From the NCBI GenBank assembly GCA_036245525.1, contig BTPG01000003.1:205940245-206004244 (forward strand): a stretch of DNA of 64,000 bases, written 5' to 3'. The notes under the pieces were generated by a model that searched no databases, was not told the DNA's origin, and saw nothing but the letters and a program-made list of their open reading frames with translations. Shown here in pieces: positions 11,056-21,900 of the stretch. The stretch's first letter is position 1, and each line of letters begins with the position of its first letter. Position numbers and translations under genes: made by a program. This stretch comes from Semisulcospira habei. Taxonomy: Eukaryota; Mollusca; Gastropoda; Semisulcospiridae.

Positions 11056-11562
11056 CTATACGTGTGCATATTAATTAGTTATTAGAGATAGAAAAAAATA
11101 CATTCCAATACCATTTATACCATTTTTTTTTTTAGTCAATGTCCACATATTCATATATATACACACACACACACACAAACAAACAAACAAAAAAAAACAC
11201 CCATTGCTATATGCACTTGATAACAAATTATTTAAGTTACCTACAGATACTTGAAAACAAATTTCCAAAAAGTCACTTATAACTGACAAATAACTTTACA
11301 GGTAACCTTTTAAGATCTTATAAATGAGTTATAAGTGACTTAAGTCAAGAACTTATAAGAACTTAAACATAAGAAATTGTAAGTTCTTGACTCAAGTCAC
11401 AACTTACTCGGTCAGATTTGTTAAGATACAAGGACAATGAAAAAACTTTTTTTTAGTAATAGTCTGGTGGTGGTGGTGGAGCTGATGGGGTTAAATAGTT
11501 AGGTGGCATGACATTTTTCTGTGAAGTGTATGACATTAATAAACGATTACCAAATCTGACTT

Positions 11563-12258
11563 TTATTTGCTTAAAAGATTGTGTAGTGTTTCTGTGGTTT
11601 CCTGAACACCAATCTTTTTCCCCATCTCTAAAAAACTAGCTTTTAGTTCTAAAACATTCACAGGAGATTGACTACGCATTCTATTTTGTATTTCAGACTT
11701 CTGTTTCTTGTAATTATTTAAATCATCCTGGACTCTCTTAAATTCCTCATCATCAATACAATTATCGTTCAATGCCTTACTGATAATAAGTTTCATACTG
11801 CTCAGCTTTGCACCGGGCAGCGTACTCAATGCTTCATGTTTCTGTAATTTCGTGTGAAACCTCTTGTTCAAGGCCTCCAAACCAAAGCAAGCCAGGCATG
11901 TAGCACCGCTAACACCCTCAACTGCTATTCCAGCCAAACTTCCAATTCCCGTGGCAAACAGAACAATATCTCCTACAGAACATCCAGCTGAAACTGCACC
12001 AATAGCCATAGAAGTGTTTTGAACAGAATTAAAAACGGTCTGATACCGTCTCTTACATCTGGAGTACCTCGCCTCTTCACTTTCCAAATATTTAATTGCT
12101 TCTGTAATATTCATTAAACGAAATGCGTCTGCCTGTAATGTTTTATCTGATGCAATTGGCACAGCTGTCGCATGCGGATCAGGTGCAAGCGTTGTTTTAG
12201 TCATCGCAATTGATTCAGTTGGCTCAAGCGTCGGTAGTTGTGGATAGAAGTTTACCAT
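11563..12258 (-). CDS. Polinton unknown protein, 231 aa, hydrophobic centre
   Basis: Intact ORF; its start lies in AATAAAAAGAAATG. Residues about 75-135 are rich in Ala, Gly, Val and Cys (AIGAVSAGCSVGDIVLFATG), suggesting a membrane-associated or amphipathic segment. The C-terminal half is charged and helical (DDEEFKRVQDDLNNYKKQKS). I do not recognise a domain, though I believe similar ORFs accompany animal Polintons. First gene of the left minus-strand block; function unknown, a virion or membrane role is possible. Confidence 0.8.
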   Translation of the reverse strand: MVNFYPQLPTLEPTESIAMTKTTLAPDPHATAVPIASDKTLQADAFRLMNITEAIKYLESEEARYSRCKRRYQTVFNSVQNTSMAIGAVSAGCSVGDIVLFATGIGSLAGIAVEGVSGATCLACFGLEALNKRFHTKLQKHEALSTLPGAKLSSMKLIISKALNDNCIDDEEFKRVQDDLNNYKKQKSEIQNRMRSQSPVNVLELKASFLEMGKKIGVQETTETLHNLLSK

Positions 12259-12455
12259 TTCTTTTTATTGACAAATATTTTTTTTTATTTAATCAGCAAT
12301 TACATTTTGCAACTCGTCAAAAGTATACAATTTACTTGCATAATAAAATGCAACAAGATCAATGTGTTCAAGGTTTATGTAACTTAGACGAACAAAAGTT
12401 GTTTTGTCGACTAAAGTCTTGACAGCTGGAACACTGCTCGAAACTTCAAAAACAT

Positions 12456-13166
12456 CTACATTTTTTTTCTAATAGAAATAAAAACCTTTGTTGATTCTGA
12501 TACTGTTTCATCCCATGTAAGTTTTATTCCCTGTGCAATATTTGCCTCTTTTGCAGAAGTTACAGATTTCATGATAATTTCAAATACTATTGTCGCTTCT
12601 CTAGCCACGACTAAGCTTGCTGGCATAAACACAACAGAAGTATCTGATCTACCCTTTCTAGTTGTAAGAAGATACCGCCGTCTCTCATAATTTTCAACTT
12701 TCAGTTTATCTCTGCTATTGTTGTCTGGAGCAAAACTTGGAACAAGACTTACAATCAGCGGCCCAGAATTAACAACCTTCCTAAAGACTAAGGCGCCTTC
12801 ATCATCAGTGTATACATAAGGACTAATAAATTCCAACTTTATGTCCCAGTCAATTGTTGGTGATGGAACAGGCACAGGTGAAACTACCCACTTATTTCCC
12901 ACATGTATTAAGTTGTAAGGCGCATTATTTACAGGCAGAGTAGGTACAGTAACATCACGCAGCTGACCAAGTTTAGGAATCTGTCTTTCACCGTCTTTCA
13001 TGTCAACAATTACTTTCCTCTTGTACATGCCATTTGAATCAAGTTCAAAACCATATATTTCTCCAACATCCCCCTCCTTCTCAAAATCCTGTACATCAGC
13101 CAAATCTTTCAACTCTGTTACTGGACATGCAACTGGTATGATTCTCGGCTTTGGACCACCACTCAT
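12456..13166 (-). CDS. Polinton unknown protein, 236 aa, beta-rich
   Basis: Intact ORF starting in TATAAAAAATG, 21 bp from the end of the penton-like gene. It lacks signal peptide and membrane segments. Alternating hydrophobic residues (KLEFISPYVYTDDEGALVFR, TSVVFMPASLVVAREATIVF) suggest a beta-sandwich. Its place beside the penton-like gene suggests a minor virion or spike component; this is inference only. Confidence 0.75.
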   Translation of the reverse strand: MSGGPKPRIIPVACPVTELKDLADVQDFEKEGDVGEIYGFELDSNGMYKRKVIVDMKDGERQIPKLGQLRDVTVPTLPVNNAPYNLIHVGNKWVVSPVPVPSPTIDWDIKLEFISPYVYTDDEGALVFRKVVNSGPLIVSLVPSFAPDNNSRDKLKVENYERRRYLLTTRKGRSDTSVVFMPASLVVAREATIVFEIIMKSVTSAKEANIAQGIKLTWDETVSESTKVFISIRKKM

Positions 13167-13187
13167 TTTTTATAAACAAAAATAAAA

Positions 13188-13724
13188 TTATTTAATTTCC
13201 AACACAACACTAAAATCATGCATAACAACTGGTTTATCATCCTGATTAGTTACAGATATACTCAGTGACTCAAAGAAACTAGAACCTAATTTCTTAAACT
13301 GCGCAGGAAATCTAACAACCACACTTTCGCAATAGGGTGCAGTTCCAGCTGGCACACATCTCAACAAAGTTGAAGGCTTTCCATTGTGAACATTCTCAGT
13401 TGTGTTTAGTTCTTTCAAATAAACATTAAATACTGTGTGTACTGCCAAATAAACAGGGCATCTGCCAGTTATTTTTTGTTTTTTGGGTGCAAATAGTTTT
13501 AAATCTGTCAGTTTCCAATCTTCATCATCTGAAAATATAAATGTGCAATAAAAACCAAGTAAAGTTATAAGAGCATTTGATAAAGAAAAATGGCTATCTT
13601 TTGGAAATTCTAATGTAACAAGTAGGTTAGCTGGATTTAAAGTTGCTTTAATTTTAAAATTACTTTGAAACCATTCAGCTATAGTACAAAAGTCATAATA
13701 CCCAGCTGGTAAAGTTTCAGTCAT
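13188..13724 (-). pseudogene. Penton-like minor capsid protein, main part, separated from its N-terminus
   Basis: 178 codons including LPAGYYDFCTIAEW, then alternating strands, consistent with the single jelly-roll minor capsid (penton) protein of Polintons. The gene is broken: its apparent N-terminal segment is at 13,750-13,893 in another frame, with stops and a T-run between. The remnant at 57.5 kb encodes the same region (IPSGYYDFCTLAEW) with an open frame across the equivalent of this junction, supporting a break here. Penton assignment rests on context and motif, not on a search. Confidence 0.65.
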
Positions 13725-13749
13725 ATCATAAAAAAAACTACTTTATAAT

Positions 13750-13893
13750 TTATATATCATCTATTACATTAAACCATTTTACTGTGTAGAACATTTCATG
13801 GATAGCTACAGCCTTGCTACCATCTCGATTATCAATCCAATTAGTTAACCACACTGGTTTGCTAGTGTCAAGATTTGTTAAGGTAATAAACAT
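13750..13893 (-). pseudogene. N-terminal fragment of the penton-like protein
   Basis: 47 codons after AGATAATAAAAATG. Includes TNLDTSKPVWLTNWIDNRDG and HEMFYTVKWFNV, followed by TAA. The frame is offset by one from the main part at 13,724, so a frameshift lies in the AT-rich stretch between. It is divergent from the plus-strand gene at 13,918, with only 24 bp between starts, a shared promoter region. Confidence 0.6.
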
Positions 13894-13917
13894 TTTTATT
13901 ATCTCATATAAAAAAGG

Positions 13918-15162
13918 ATGGAATTTAAATCACCAACCATTACCACAACAAACGCATTTCAATTTAATGTGGATGCCAAATACAATGTTGCACCTACTTA
14001 TGAACAGAAAATAGTTCAACTAAATCAGCTCAACATAGCTGTAAGTGAACAAGATTTATTTCAAGTGAAAGTACCAAATCCGTTTGACCATTACCTAAAC
14101 CCTCCAATAACAGATGACTCTACTGCAAGAAAGTGGTCCTCAAGTCCAATACAGATGTTTCAAAACCAACTCAACTTTGCCATACTATGTTCAACTACAG
14201 GCTGTGGTGTTTCATTTACAGACCACTTGAATCACTCAAACAAACTGATTAGGTCTGTGTTTCGTATCCATGTTTATTACCAGCTTAGACGTATTCTGTC
14301 AGAACTTCATACACCATTACCCACTGAATCCAGTTTTAACAGGTTTAACAACCCCATGGATATGAAAGCATTTGAACGCATCTGTAATGAATATAACATC
14401 AGTACAAAGTATGACTTCACACAAAAACTTGATGATCACAATGGTATGGGCACATTGTATTATGCTATGAGTCACAGACAATACCCTCAAGATTACTACC
14501 CTGGGCACACTTCATTCTCATCTAAATCACAAGTCTGGTTAGGATAAATAGAGTAGAAACAGTCTAATGCGTGGACCACATTTATTTTAGACAAGAGTGA
14601 CGGGTTTACTCAAGCAGGAGTCGAGCGCGTCAATGAGTCTATCAGAACATATGTCTGGTGTTTACTAGGAGCACAATCACTAACAAAATCAAATATATTA
14701 AATGGGAGTGGCAAATTTGAAGCACAAAAACAGTTTCTTGCAAATCTTGAAGATTCAATTAATTCAGTGGTTGATCTCCCATCAAGCATACAGCGCTACC
14801 AAGACGTTCTCAGATATGCGAGATCAAAAGTTGACTTTGTAGTTGGCTTCGGGTTATACATGTTGCCATCTGACCTTCAACTCCAAATGGGTACAATAAC
14901 AAATTATAATAATGAAATCATTGTTGCAGGTCATGATCAAAAATTAGGACTCAATCAATCTGTAAACTTGGGAGCAACAACCACACATGTACAGTCATTA
15001 AAATCATTACAGACGGTAACACCCCTGGTCCCGGCCCCGGCCCCAACACCGGCACTCATACAACCAGTACAGTCAACCCCTGACACACATGAGTCAGAGA
15101 GAACTGCATTGGTAATAGGTCTAACAGGGTTAGGAGTATTACTTCTTTATCTGTTTCATTAA
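13918..15162 (+). pseudogene. Polinton conserved unknown protein with C-terminal membrane anchor, two in-frame stops
   Basis: Opens at 13,918 and stops at TAA 14,545-14,547, with a second stop TAG at 14,554-14,556. The same frame then continues to 15,162 (TFILDKSDGFTQAGVERVNE onwards). The absence of a frameshift argues for one gene of about 415 codons hit by nonsense changes. The N-terminal part has YEQKIVQLNQLNIAVSEQD. The C-terminus has a Pro-rich linker (VPAPAPTPAL) and one hydrophobic helix (LVIGLTGLGVLLLYLF), so it is likely a tail-anchored virion or membrane protein. Its 3' end overlaps the opposing gene by 24 bp. Function unknown. Confidence 0.75.
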
Positions 15163-16377
15163 ATAACCTAACATCAACCCTCCTACTGTAACCAGAAAGA
15201 TCCACACATGCTCCGCCATAAAACCAACTACCTTTGCTGTAGTAGTGATAAGCCAACTAACAACAGTGCCAATTATGCCGGGCAAAGCATCTATTGCTTT
15301 CACAGCCAATTTCTTAAGCAAGTCTGATATGTGAGACAGTTGTTTCTTTACCCATGACTGTAAATCTTTTGGGTCTGTTGGTGGTGCCAGGGCTGGTGGT
15401 GCTGGTGGTAGAGAACCACCGGGTCCACCAGCACCGGAGACAGCCAACACAACAGTACTGATAATAAACCCAAGAGCTGTAATTAAACTGGCAATTGTAA
15501 TACCCTGTTCTCTGAAAAGTGTTTTCAGTCTCTCAGCCAGAGTAGTGTCTTCGTGAAGTATTTTCTGAATAGTTTCTCTAATCCTGTTAACCTGTGATTT
15601 CAGTTTTTGTCTTCCAATAATAATTGTTTCTAACCATCCTGATCTTTCTATCTGCAAATCATTTAATCTGTGTTGTATTCTTTCTTTCATTTCTGTGTCA
15701 AGATTCCCATTGTCTGCAGTAGCCAGTTTCTCTTTTTCACGTTCTATGTGTTTATCAAGCTCACCTAGTTTGGCAACATTATTTACCATCTCACCTCTTA
15801 TTGTCTGCAGTGATTTATCAAAGCCCATAATCTCTCTCATTGACAAAGGTGGGTCTTCTATTGTTTTCATAGCATCATTTAACTGACCTTCAGTAAATGA
15901 GGTTTCTTGTATCACTGTGTTTGCTATTTCTGGTAGGCTTGTTACTGGTGCCATTTCAATTTCTTGCCCTGTTGGCAACTTTGTTTGCGTGTCGTGAAGC
16001 ACACTTACAAGACGCGATGTGACAGGAGACCCACCAATACCAAGTTGACGCAATGCACCAACACCACCTTCATTTTTTATTGTACTTAAAGCCCTAAACT
16101 TACTAGGGTCTTTTTTGTTAGTCAATAGTACTGTTCCTTTGTCAACAGTATTTAAATATAAATGACCTTTGCCATCAAGTTCAAACTGATTAGGATCTAC
16201 GTTGTCTGGGCGGCCACCAACATGATCATAAAATGAGTTCACTTTGGTTTCTAAAAGTTCATGACGTAAACTGTAAATATTTCTTGTACCAGTCATATCT
16301 GTCATATCTGTTGTATTACCAAAATCATACATGCCATCCATTTTAAAATTTTCATGATTAAATCCTCCCGCTGCCAT
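15139..16377 (-). CDS. Polinton membrane/coiled-coil protein, 412 aa
   Basis: Intact ORF. The N-terminal region is soluble; residues about 175-275 form long charged helices typical of coiled coil (LGELDKHIEREKEKLA). They are followed by EQGITIASLITALGFIIST, a membrane-like helix, a Pro/Gly linker (PPAPPALAPP), an amphipathic segment, and two further hydrophobic segments (LPGIIGTVVSWLI and VWIFLVTVGGLMLGYLM). I recall this architecture as common in animal Polintons; it may be an internal membrane or portal-associated protein, but no function is established. Head-to-head with the capsid gene, 40 bp between starts. Confidence 0.8.
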   Translation of the reverse strand: MAAGGFNHENFKMDGMYDFGNTTDMTDMTGTRNIYSLRHELLETKVNSFYDHVGGRPDNVDPNQFELDGKGHLYLNTVDKGTVLLTNKKDPSKFRALSTIKNEGGVGALRQLGIGGSPVTSRLVSVLHDTQTKLPTGQEIEMAPVTSLPEIANTVIQETSFTEGQLNDAMKTIEDPPLSMREIMGFDKSLQTIRGEMVNNVAKLGELDKHIEREKEKLATADNGNLDTEMKERIQHRLNDLQIERSGWLETIIIGRQKLKSQVNRIRETIQKILHEDTTLAERLKTLFREQGITIASLITALGFIISTVVLAVSGAGGPGGSLPPAPPALAPPTDPKDLQSWVKKQLSHISDLLKKLAVKAIDALPGIIGTVVSWLITTTAKVVGFMAEHVWIFLVTVGGLMLGYLMKQIKK

Positions 16378-16417
16378 TGTTTTATTAATTTATTATTTTT
16401 TATTGTGCATAATAAAA

Positions 16418-17701
16418 ATGACACAGTCTTACGGATCAAAGTTAGACCCATATAGAAAACTACGTGAGCCTCTGGGTGTTAAGGGCATTAGACAATCAAT
16501 CGTCATCACAAACAATCCAAGTACCATAGACCAGAATCAAACACTTACAGTCAAGTTTACAAACCTAGGCCCCAGTGACGTTATTGTTACAGGCACTGCA
16601 CGCCTAGCATTTAATATTGAACTATCATCAGACACAGACGTAAACAGAACACTAGTTAACAATCTAGGCAGAGCAATTGTTAGAACTATTAAAGTAAAAC
16701 TTGAAGGACAGGAAGTGTTTAGTCTTGACGATGCTGATGTGTTTTACTGTTACAAAGATTTGTGGCTTACTCGAGAAGAACGAGAGGATCGTATTTACCA
16801 AGGCATACAGACAGATAATATTACCAAACTTCGAATCGATGCCGGAGACAAGACAACCACAGCAGCCAAGGACGTTATAATGGCCGAAACATATGGAACC
16901 AGGTTTTACATTCCACTTGAGTTTGAAATTCTAACAGCACATTTGCCTTATTACCAAGGAGCACTGAATGACCGTCTGAGTTTTGAACTAACTTTCAATG
17001 ACTACTCCAAAATTATTAAATCATCTGATCTCAATGCATCATATAAGATCTCTAACATTTCTTTGGAATATGAAATTGTCACACATGATTATTTAGCTAC
17101 TCTCATTCAAAATCAGTACCAGTCAAGACTTCCAAATTATTATGACAGGGTGATTAGACATAGTTTAATACCCAAAGACAAGAGTGACCCAATGTGGAAT
17201 ATAAATTTGAACACGCCTGCCAAGTCACTGAAAGGTATTCTTATGTTGTTTGTTGAACCGGTGAGTCCATACAAAAGAGATTCAGAAAAATTCTACAATC
17301 GAAAGATTACACATTTGTCTTGTACAATTGAAGGCCGTCCTAATCAAGTGTATGCGTCTGGAATGTTACCTTATCAACACTACGATGAGATCACAAAGTA
17401 TTTTGCGGGTGGAAGGATTAGAGATAAACCAGCAAACATTGCGTGCAAAGATCTACATCTGTATGATGTTAGGATCAGACAATACCTTACAAACAAGTAT
17501 GCACTGTGGCTAGACCTTCGTAGTACAGATGATGACTACCTTCATGGGTCAGGTCGAACTGTTGAGAACGGCAGTGATGGAATTACAATCCAGATACAAA
17601 AAAAGGTTGAAAAAGCCGAAGCCATAAATATATATTTGTACCTGATATATGACGCACAACTCAATATACAAGAGTGCAGACTAAGTGGACACATATATTA
17701 A
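16418..17701 (+). CDS. MCP: Major capsid protein (double jelly-roll, predicted)
   Basis: Intact ORF of 427 aa. ATG chosen at 16,418 (in AATAAAAATGAC) rather than an upstream TTG. The sequence is beta-rich without membrane segments. Features seen: NNLGRAIVRTIKVKLEGQEV, then DADVFYCYKDLW, a pattern I associate with Polinton/adintovirus hexon-type capsid proteins. Two similar halves are expected from the fold but cannot be proven by eye. Position directly before the packaging ATPase is typical of a virion module. It would build the icosahedral shell. Structure prediction would decide between this and another beta-rich virion protein. Confidence 0.8.
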   Translation: MTQSYGSKLDPYRKLREPLGVKGIRQSIVITNNPSTIDQNQTLTVKFTNLGPSDVIVTGTARLAFNIELSSDTDVNRTLVNNLGRAIVRTIKVKLEGQEVFSLDDADVFYCYKDLWLTREEREDRIYQGIQTDNITKLRIDAGDKTTTAAKDVIMAETYGTRFYIPLEFEILTAHLPYYQGALNDRLSFELTFNDYSKIIKSSDLNASYKISNISLEYEIVTHDYLATLIQNQYQSRLPNYYDRVIRHSLIPKDKSDPMWNINLNTPAKSLKGILMLFVEPVSPYKRDSEKFYNRKITHLSCTIEGRPNQVYASGMLPYQHYDEITKYFAGGRIRDKPANIACKDLHLYDVRIRQYLTNKYALWLDLRSTDDDYLHGSGRTVENGSDGITIQIQKKVEKAEAINIYLYLIYDAQLNIQECRLSGHIY

Positions 17702-17720
17702 AAATATATTGTGTATTAAA

Positions 17721-18332
17721 ATGAACCAGAGCTTGATGACCCTTGACCCACACTGTGGATTGTTTTGTGGTGCCACTGGGTGTGGGAAAACTGAATTTGT
17801 TCTTAACCTAATACAAACAAGATACATACACCACTTTGAAAACATTGTAATATTTTGTCCTACAATCAAACACAACAAAGCTTATCACAACCGTTTATTC
17901 ATTTGGACTGACAACAACATATACTTAGTTGACCCTGAGAAAAAACTGAATGACTACCTACAATATTTTTACAAGCAATTTGAAGGACAGTCAACATTGT
18001 TTATTGTTGATGACTGTTCTGCAGAGAAAGACATTGTCAAGAAGAGAAACACTCTAGCAGAACTTGCCTTCAGTGGCAGACACGCAAATGTTAGTGTATG
18101 GATTCTCACTCAGAAATATAATGCTGTACTGAAAGATTTTCGAGAACAGTTAAAGTTTATCTGTTTGTTTTACTGTAAGGATCGTGACAGCTTTGAAGAC
18201 TGTCTCAGAGAGAATGATGTCATCCCAAATAAGCATGAACGAGATGATGTAAAAAATAAACTGAAATCAATTAAGCATCTAAAGCTCATTTTAAAGACAG
18301 ATCAGCCCACAGGGTATGGGTTGGTAAATTAA
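17721..18332 (+). CDS. DNA-packaging ATPase (FtsK/HerA, A32-like)
   Basis: 203 aa starting at the ATG after gtgtattaaa, 19 bp behind the capsid gene. Walker A is GATGCGKTE (residues about 17-25) and Walker B is LFIVDDCS. A later ILTQKYN fits the sensor/Q motif of A32-type packaging ATPases. This enzyme translocates genomic DNA into capsids. The length matches short Polinton ATPases. Intact in this copy. Confidence 0.9.
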   Translation: MNQSLMTLDPHCGLFCGATGCGKTEFVLNLIQTRYIHHFENIVIFCPTIKHNKAYHNRLFIWTDNNIYLVDPEKKLNDYLQYFYKQFEGQSTLFIVDDCSAEKDIVKKRNTLAELAFSGRHANVSVWILTQKYNAVLKDFREQLKFICLFYCKDRDSFEDCLRENDVIPNKHERDDVKNKLKSIKHLKLILKTDQPTGYGLVN

Positions 18333-18467
18333 TTTATACATTTGGCGGGGGCAGGGGATCTAACTGTTGTCCAGCGCTGAGTAATTCCCCTTGGTTTGTT
18401 GTACAATTCTGCCAGCGGTAGCCTCACCTATCTGGTTTGTGAGTATACATTTGTTTGTCCAATAAAA

Positions 18468-18836
18468 ATGACAGACGGACAAACCCAAGTGTTTGATGTT
18501 ACAGAATGCTTCAAAGATGTTATGCACTTTACTGACTTAAAATCACGTGTGTTTGAACCCAGCTTTAAACTCTCAACACCGTCAATAAGAACATACACGA
18601 CATATAATGTTACTTTGGAATATTCAGATGGATTACCACGTTATGATTATGAGACTGTTGATCTTAACACAAATGCTTTTAAAGTTTATAATGCTAACAG
18701 TGGCCACTTGCGTTGGTTTGAGGTACTGTGTGAAGACATAGTTGATCAATTAAGAAAACTACATTGTTACATTGAAAGTGTTATATTCAATAAAGTGATA
18801 TTACACCTGCAGGAGAAACACCGGGGAAGTAGTTGA
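18468..18836 (+). CDS. Polinton unknown protein, 122 aa
   Basis: Starts in CCAATAAAAATGAC. The protein (MTDGQTQVFDVTECFKD onwards) is acidic to neutral, without membrane segments or a recognised motif. It sits between the ATPase and the polymerase, with the same start context as both. About 92 bp of AT-rich DNA separates it from the polymerase. Function unknown; its location suggests a replication or early role, which is inference. Confidence 0.7.
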   Translation: MTDGQTQVFDVTECFKDVMHFTDLKSRVFEPSFKLSTPSIRTYTTYNVTLEYSDGLPRYDYETVDLNTNAFKVYNANSGHLRWFEVLCEDIVDQLRKLHCYIESVIFNKVILHLQEKHRGSS

Positions 18837-18928
18837 CTTGTTTATCATAACTACAGATAATACAGTATTACATATGGTGTGTCAGCGGTATTTTTTTTTT
18901 CATTTATTATTTTGTCCGTCAAATAAAA

Positions 18929-21900
18929 ATGACGGACAATGTTCAAAACCCTGGCCCATCAGGCTCATCTGGTTTAAGAAACATGTTTCACACAACAAAC
19001 TTACCTATATCTAATACTAATAATGTCTATGAATCAATAGAAAGATCTTTTTCTGTCATACAAGATAATCTTCTCCCAGGCAGTGTGAAGATTCAGATTG
19101 TTGCTAAAATAGAATTTACTAGAGTAGACGGTGAAGCGATTGTATCGTATATTTCGACAAGACAACACACAGTTAACACAAAAAGAGAATTAGAGAACGT
19201 GTTTAGAGACAGACTGTTACCTGACTTCCTCCAAGCAATTGACAGTGCAAAAATGAAGGGGTCTGGTTGGCACGAAGGACATGTACATGAACTATAATTG
19301 AAACAGTCAAGGTATCATCCTATACTAGGCAAATCATGGATACCACTGCCAACAGAGGTTGCAAACAAAAAGGCTGTTGTTAACATACAGAACAAAGACA
19401 ATTTGTGACCCGCCACCACAAAATGAGTCTTAAGTCACTTTTTGGACATTTTGAGATATTGATATCAGCAGAAACTAGAAAGAAAACCCTTTTCAATGGT
19501 GCCAATAACATGTGAATCAGACGATTGGTCACCGAGTTATGGTTTATAGAACCTGGGGACCCCGCACATGTACCCGACCACGCCACCCGACAATTTTCAA
19601 AATGAGTCTAAAGTCACTTTTTGGACATTTTGATATATTGATATCAGCAGAAACTAGAAAGAAAACCCTTTTCAATGGTGGCAATAACATGTAAATCAGA
19701 CGACTGGTCACCGAGTTATGATTTTTAGAAACTAGGGACCCCGCACATGTACCCGACCATGCCACCCGACAATTTTCACCAATAGCGGGAAATCGGGTCA
19801 GGGACATTACGACTCATTTCGTGGTGGCGGGTCACATTTCTGTTTCATGTGGTGTGTGCTTGCTAAACTACACTTTGTAAAAGCAAGACCTGATCGCATA
19901 TCTAACTACATCAAATTTGTAAATGAACTCGATTTTAGTGGCATTGAGTTCCCTGTTAAAATAGAAGACATAGACTTGTTTGAAAAACTAAATCCTGGTA
20001 TATCTGTAAATGTGTTTGTGTGGGATAATGAGTCTGTTGACAAGTTACAACCCATTAGAGTATCATTACTTGCTCCAACATATGGGCAGTCAGAAGAAAA
20101 ACATGTTGACATGTTATTAATTGGCCCTGCTGGTGATAACAATAACTTTCACTACACAATTATCAGAAATATGTCACGTCTAATTCATGGACATACAACA
20201 AAACACAATGGTAAACAAGAAGTTTGTAAAAGATGTTTACAAAGATTCTCCTCTATTTCAGTAGTGCACAAACATGTTTTACACTGCAGGTCAGCTGATG
20301 ACATACAAACTGTACTTAAGTATCCAGATCCTGGTAGTCAAGTATATTTTAAGAACTATGGGAATCAACAAAAGCTGCCGTTTGTAGTGTATGCTGATTT
20401 TGAATCATTAGTAGTACCATATGAAGGTCCTGTTCCAGAGTCATTACCAAAGACTATAAAACTAAGTGACCAAGTGGTGTGTTCTTTTGGATACATTATT
20501 GTTAGGTCAGACGGACAGCATTCAGAACCTGTTATCTACAGGGGTGAAAATGCAGCTTGTTTGTTTTTAACAGAAATGAGACATCTGTATAGGCACGTAG
20601 TACAGTATCTCACAACATGTCAGATGCCTTTGGTGATGACAGAAGAAGACAAACTGAAATTTGATACAGCTGAGACGTGTTGGATTTGCGAACAGCCTAT
20701 GGGGGGTGATAAAGTTCGTGACCATGATCACATAACTGGGCGTTACAGAGGTGCTGCACATAACAATTGTAACTTATTATTAAAAACAGATCCTAAGACA
20801 TATAAGTTACCAATCTTTTTTCACAATCTCAAAGGATATGATTCACACATTATCATGCAGGCTGTAGATGAGTCTTACAAAAAAATTAGTTGTATTGCCC
20901 AGACAACTGAAAAATACTTGACTTTTAGATTGGACAACAAATTAGCATTTTATGACTCCATGCAACATTTGTCTTTAGGTCTTGCTAGTCTGGCAGATGG
21001 ACTGACTGAGTTTCCAATAACAAGTAAATATTTTGAGCCAGACTTGATTAAGAAAGGTGTGTATCCGTATGAGTACATTGATCACTGGGTTGTGTTTGAA
21101 GAAACAAGACTACCGCCAAAAGAGAAATTTTATTCCACACTTAATGGTAAAGGCATTTCTGACTCTGAATACCAACACGCACTTGATGCGTGGGGGAAGT
21201 TAGGGTGTCAGACAATTGGTGACTATCATGACCAGTACTTGAAAGCTGACGTTTGTTTGCTAGCAGACGTATTTGAAAGTTACTGTGAAAAGGGTTTGTT
21301 ACACTACAAGCTTGACCCTGCTTGCTACATAACTAGTCCTGGCATGACATGGGATGCATTTTTGAAATCCAGTAAGATATCTATGGACCTCTTGTCTGAT
21401 CGTATGATGGGTGAAATGGTGGAACGTGGATTGAGAGGTGGGATAAGTATTGCAGCAAATAATTACGCCAGAGCTAACAACAAATATCTGGTTGACCTTG
21501 GGTTTGACCCCTCAAGGTCAAGGTCATTCATTACGTACCTTGACGCGAACAATTTGTATGGATTCGCAATGTGTGAGTTATTGCCCTTGAAAAACTTTTG
21601 TCTGCATGATTTGTCACAGTATGACATAACAGGTTTAACAAACAATATTATGAATCTTGACCGAAACAACGCAAAGGGTTGGATCTTTGAAGTCGACCTA
21701 GAGTACCCACACCATCTACATGATCACCATAATGATTATCCCTTAGCTGTTGAGAAAATGAGTATGACAGGGAAAAAAGAAGACACTAAACTTGTACCGA
21801 ATTTGAATGACAAATTCAATTACGTTTGTCACTATCGATTGCTGCAGTTTTACATCAGACACGGGTTAGTACTAAAGAAAGTACATAGAGGAATTCAATT

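Larger units (their letters stand above)
8530..11562. other. Polinton left non-coding region, 3 kb, possibly carrying inserted DNA
   Basis: No convincing gene. At the other end the first ORF starts about 25 bp from the terminal repeat, so this gap is unusual. It holds a degenerate tandem array (9,365-9,810), two tandem palindromes (10,378-10,527) and a TG-rich tract (10,650-11,050). A short open frame at 8,915-9,226 has no recognisable domain. Confidence 0.6.

Noticed and set aside
10512..11078. Long overlapping open frames rich in Thr-His or Cys-Val
   Set aside because: They are translations of a TG-rich repeat with no start context or domain.
11083..11105. agagatagaaaaaaatac as an alternative left end of the Polinton
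   Set aside because: Only about 8-10 bases resemble the terminus. The 158-bp inverted repeat and target duplication at 8,366-8,529 are decisive.
16403..16420. Capsid start at the upstream TTG
   Set aside because: The ATG at 16,418 has the same AATAAAAATGAC context as the starts at 18,468 and 18,929.
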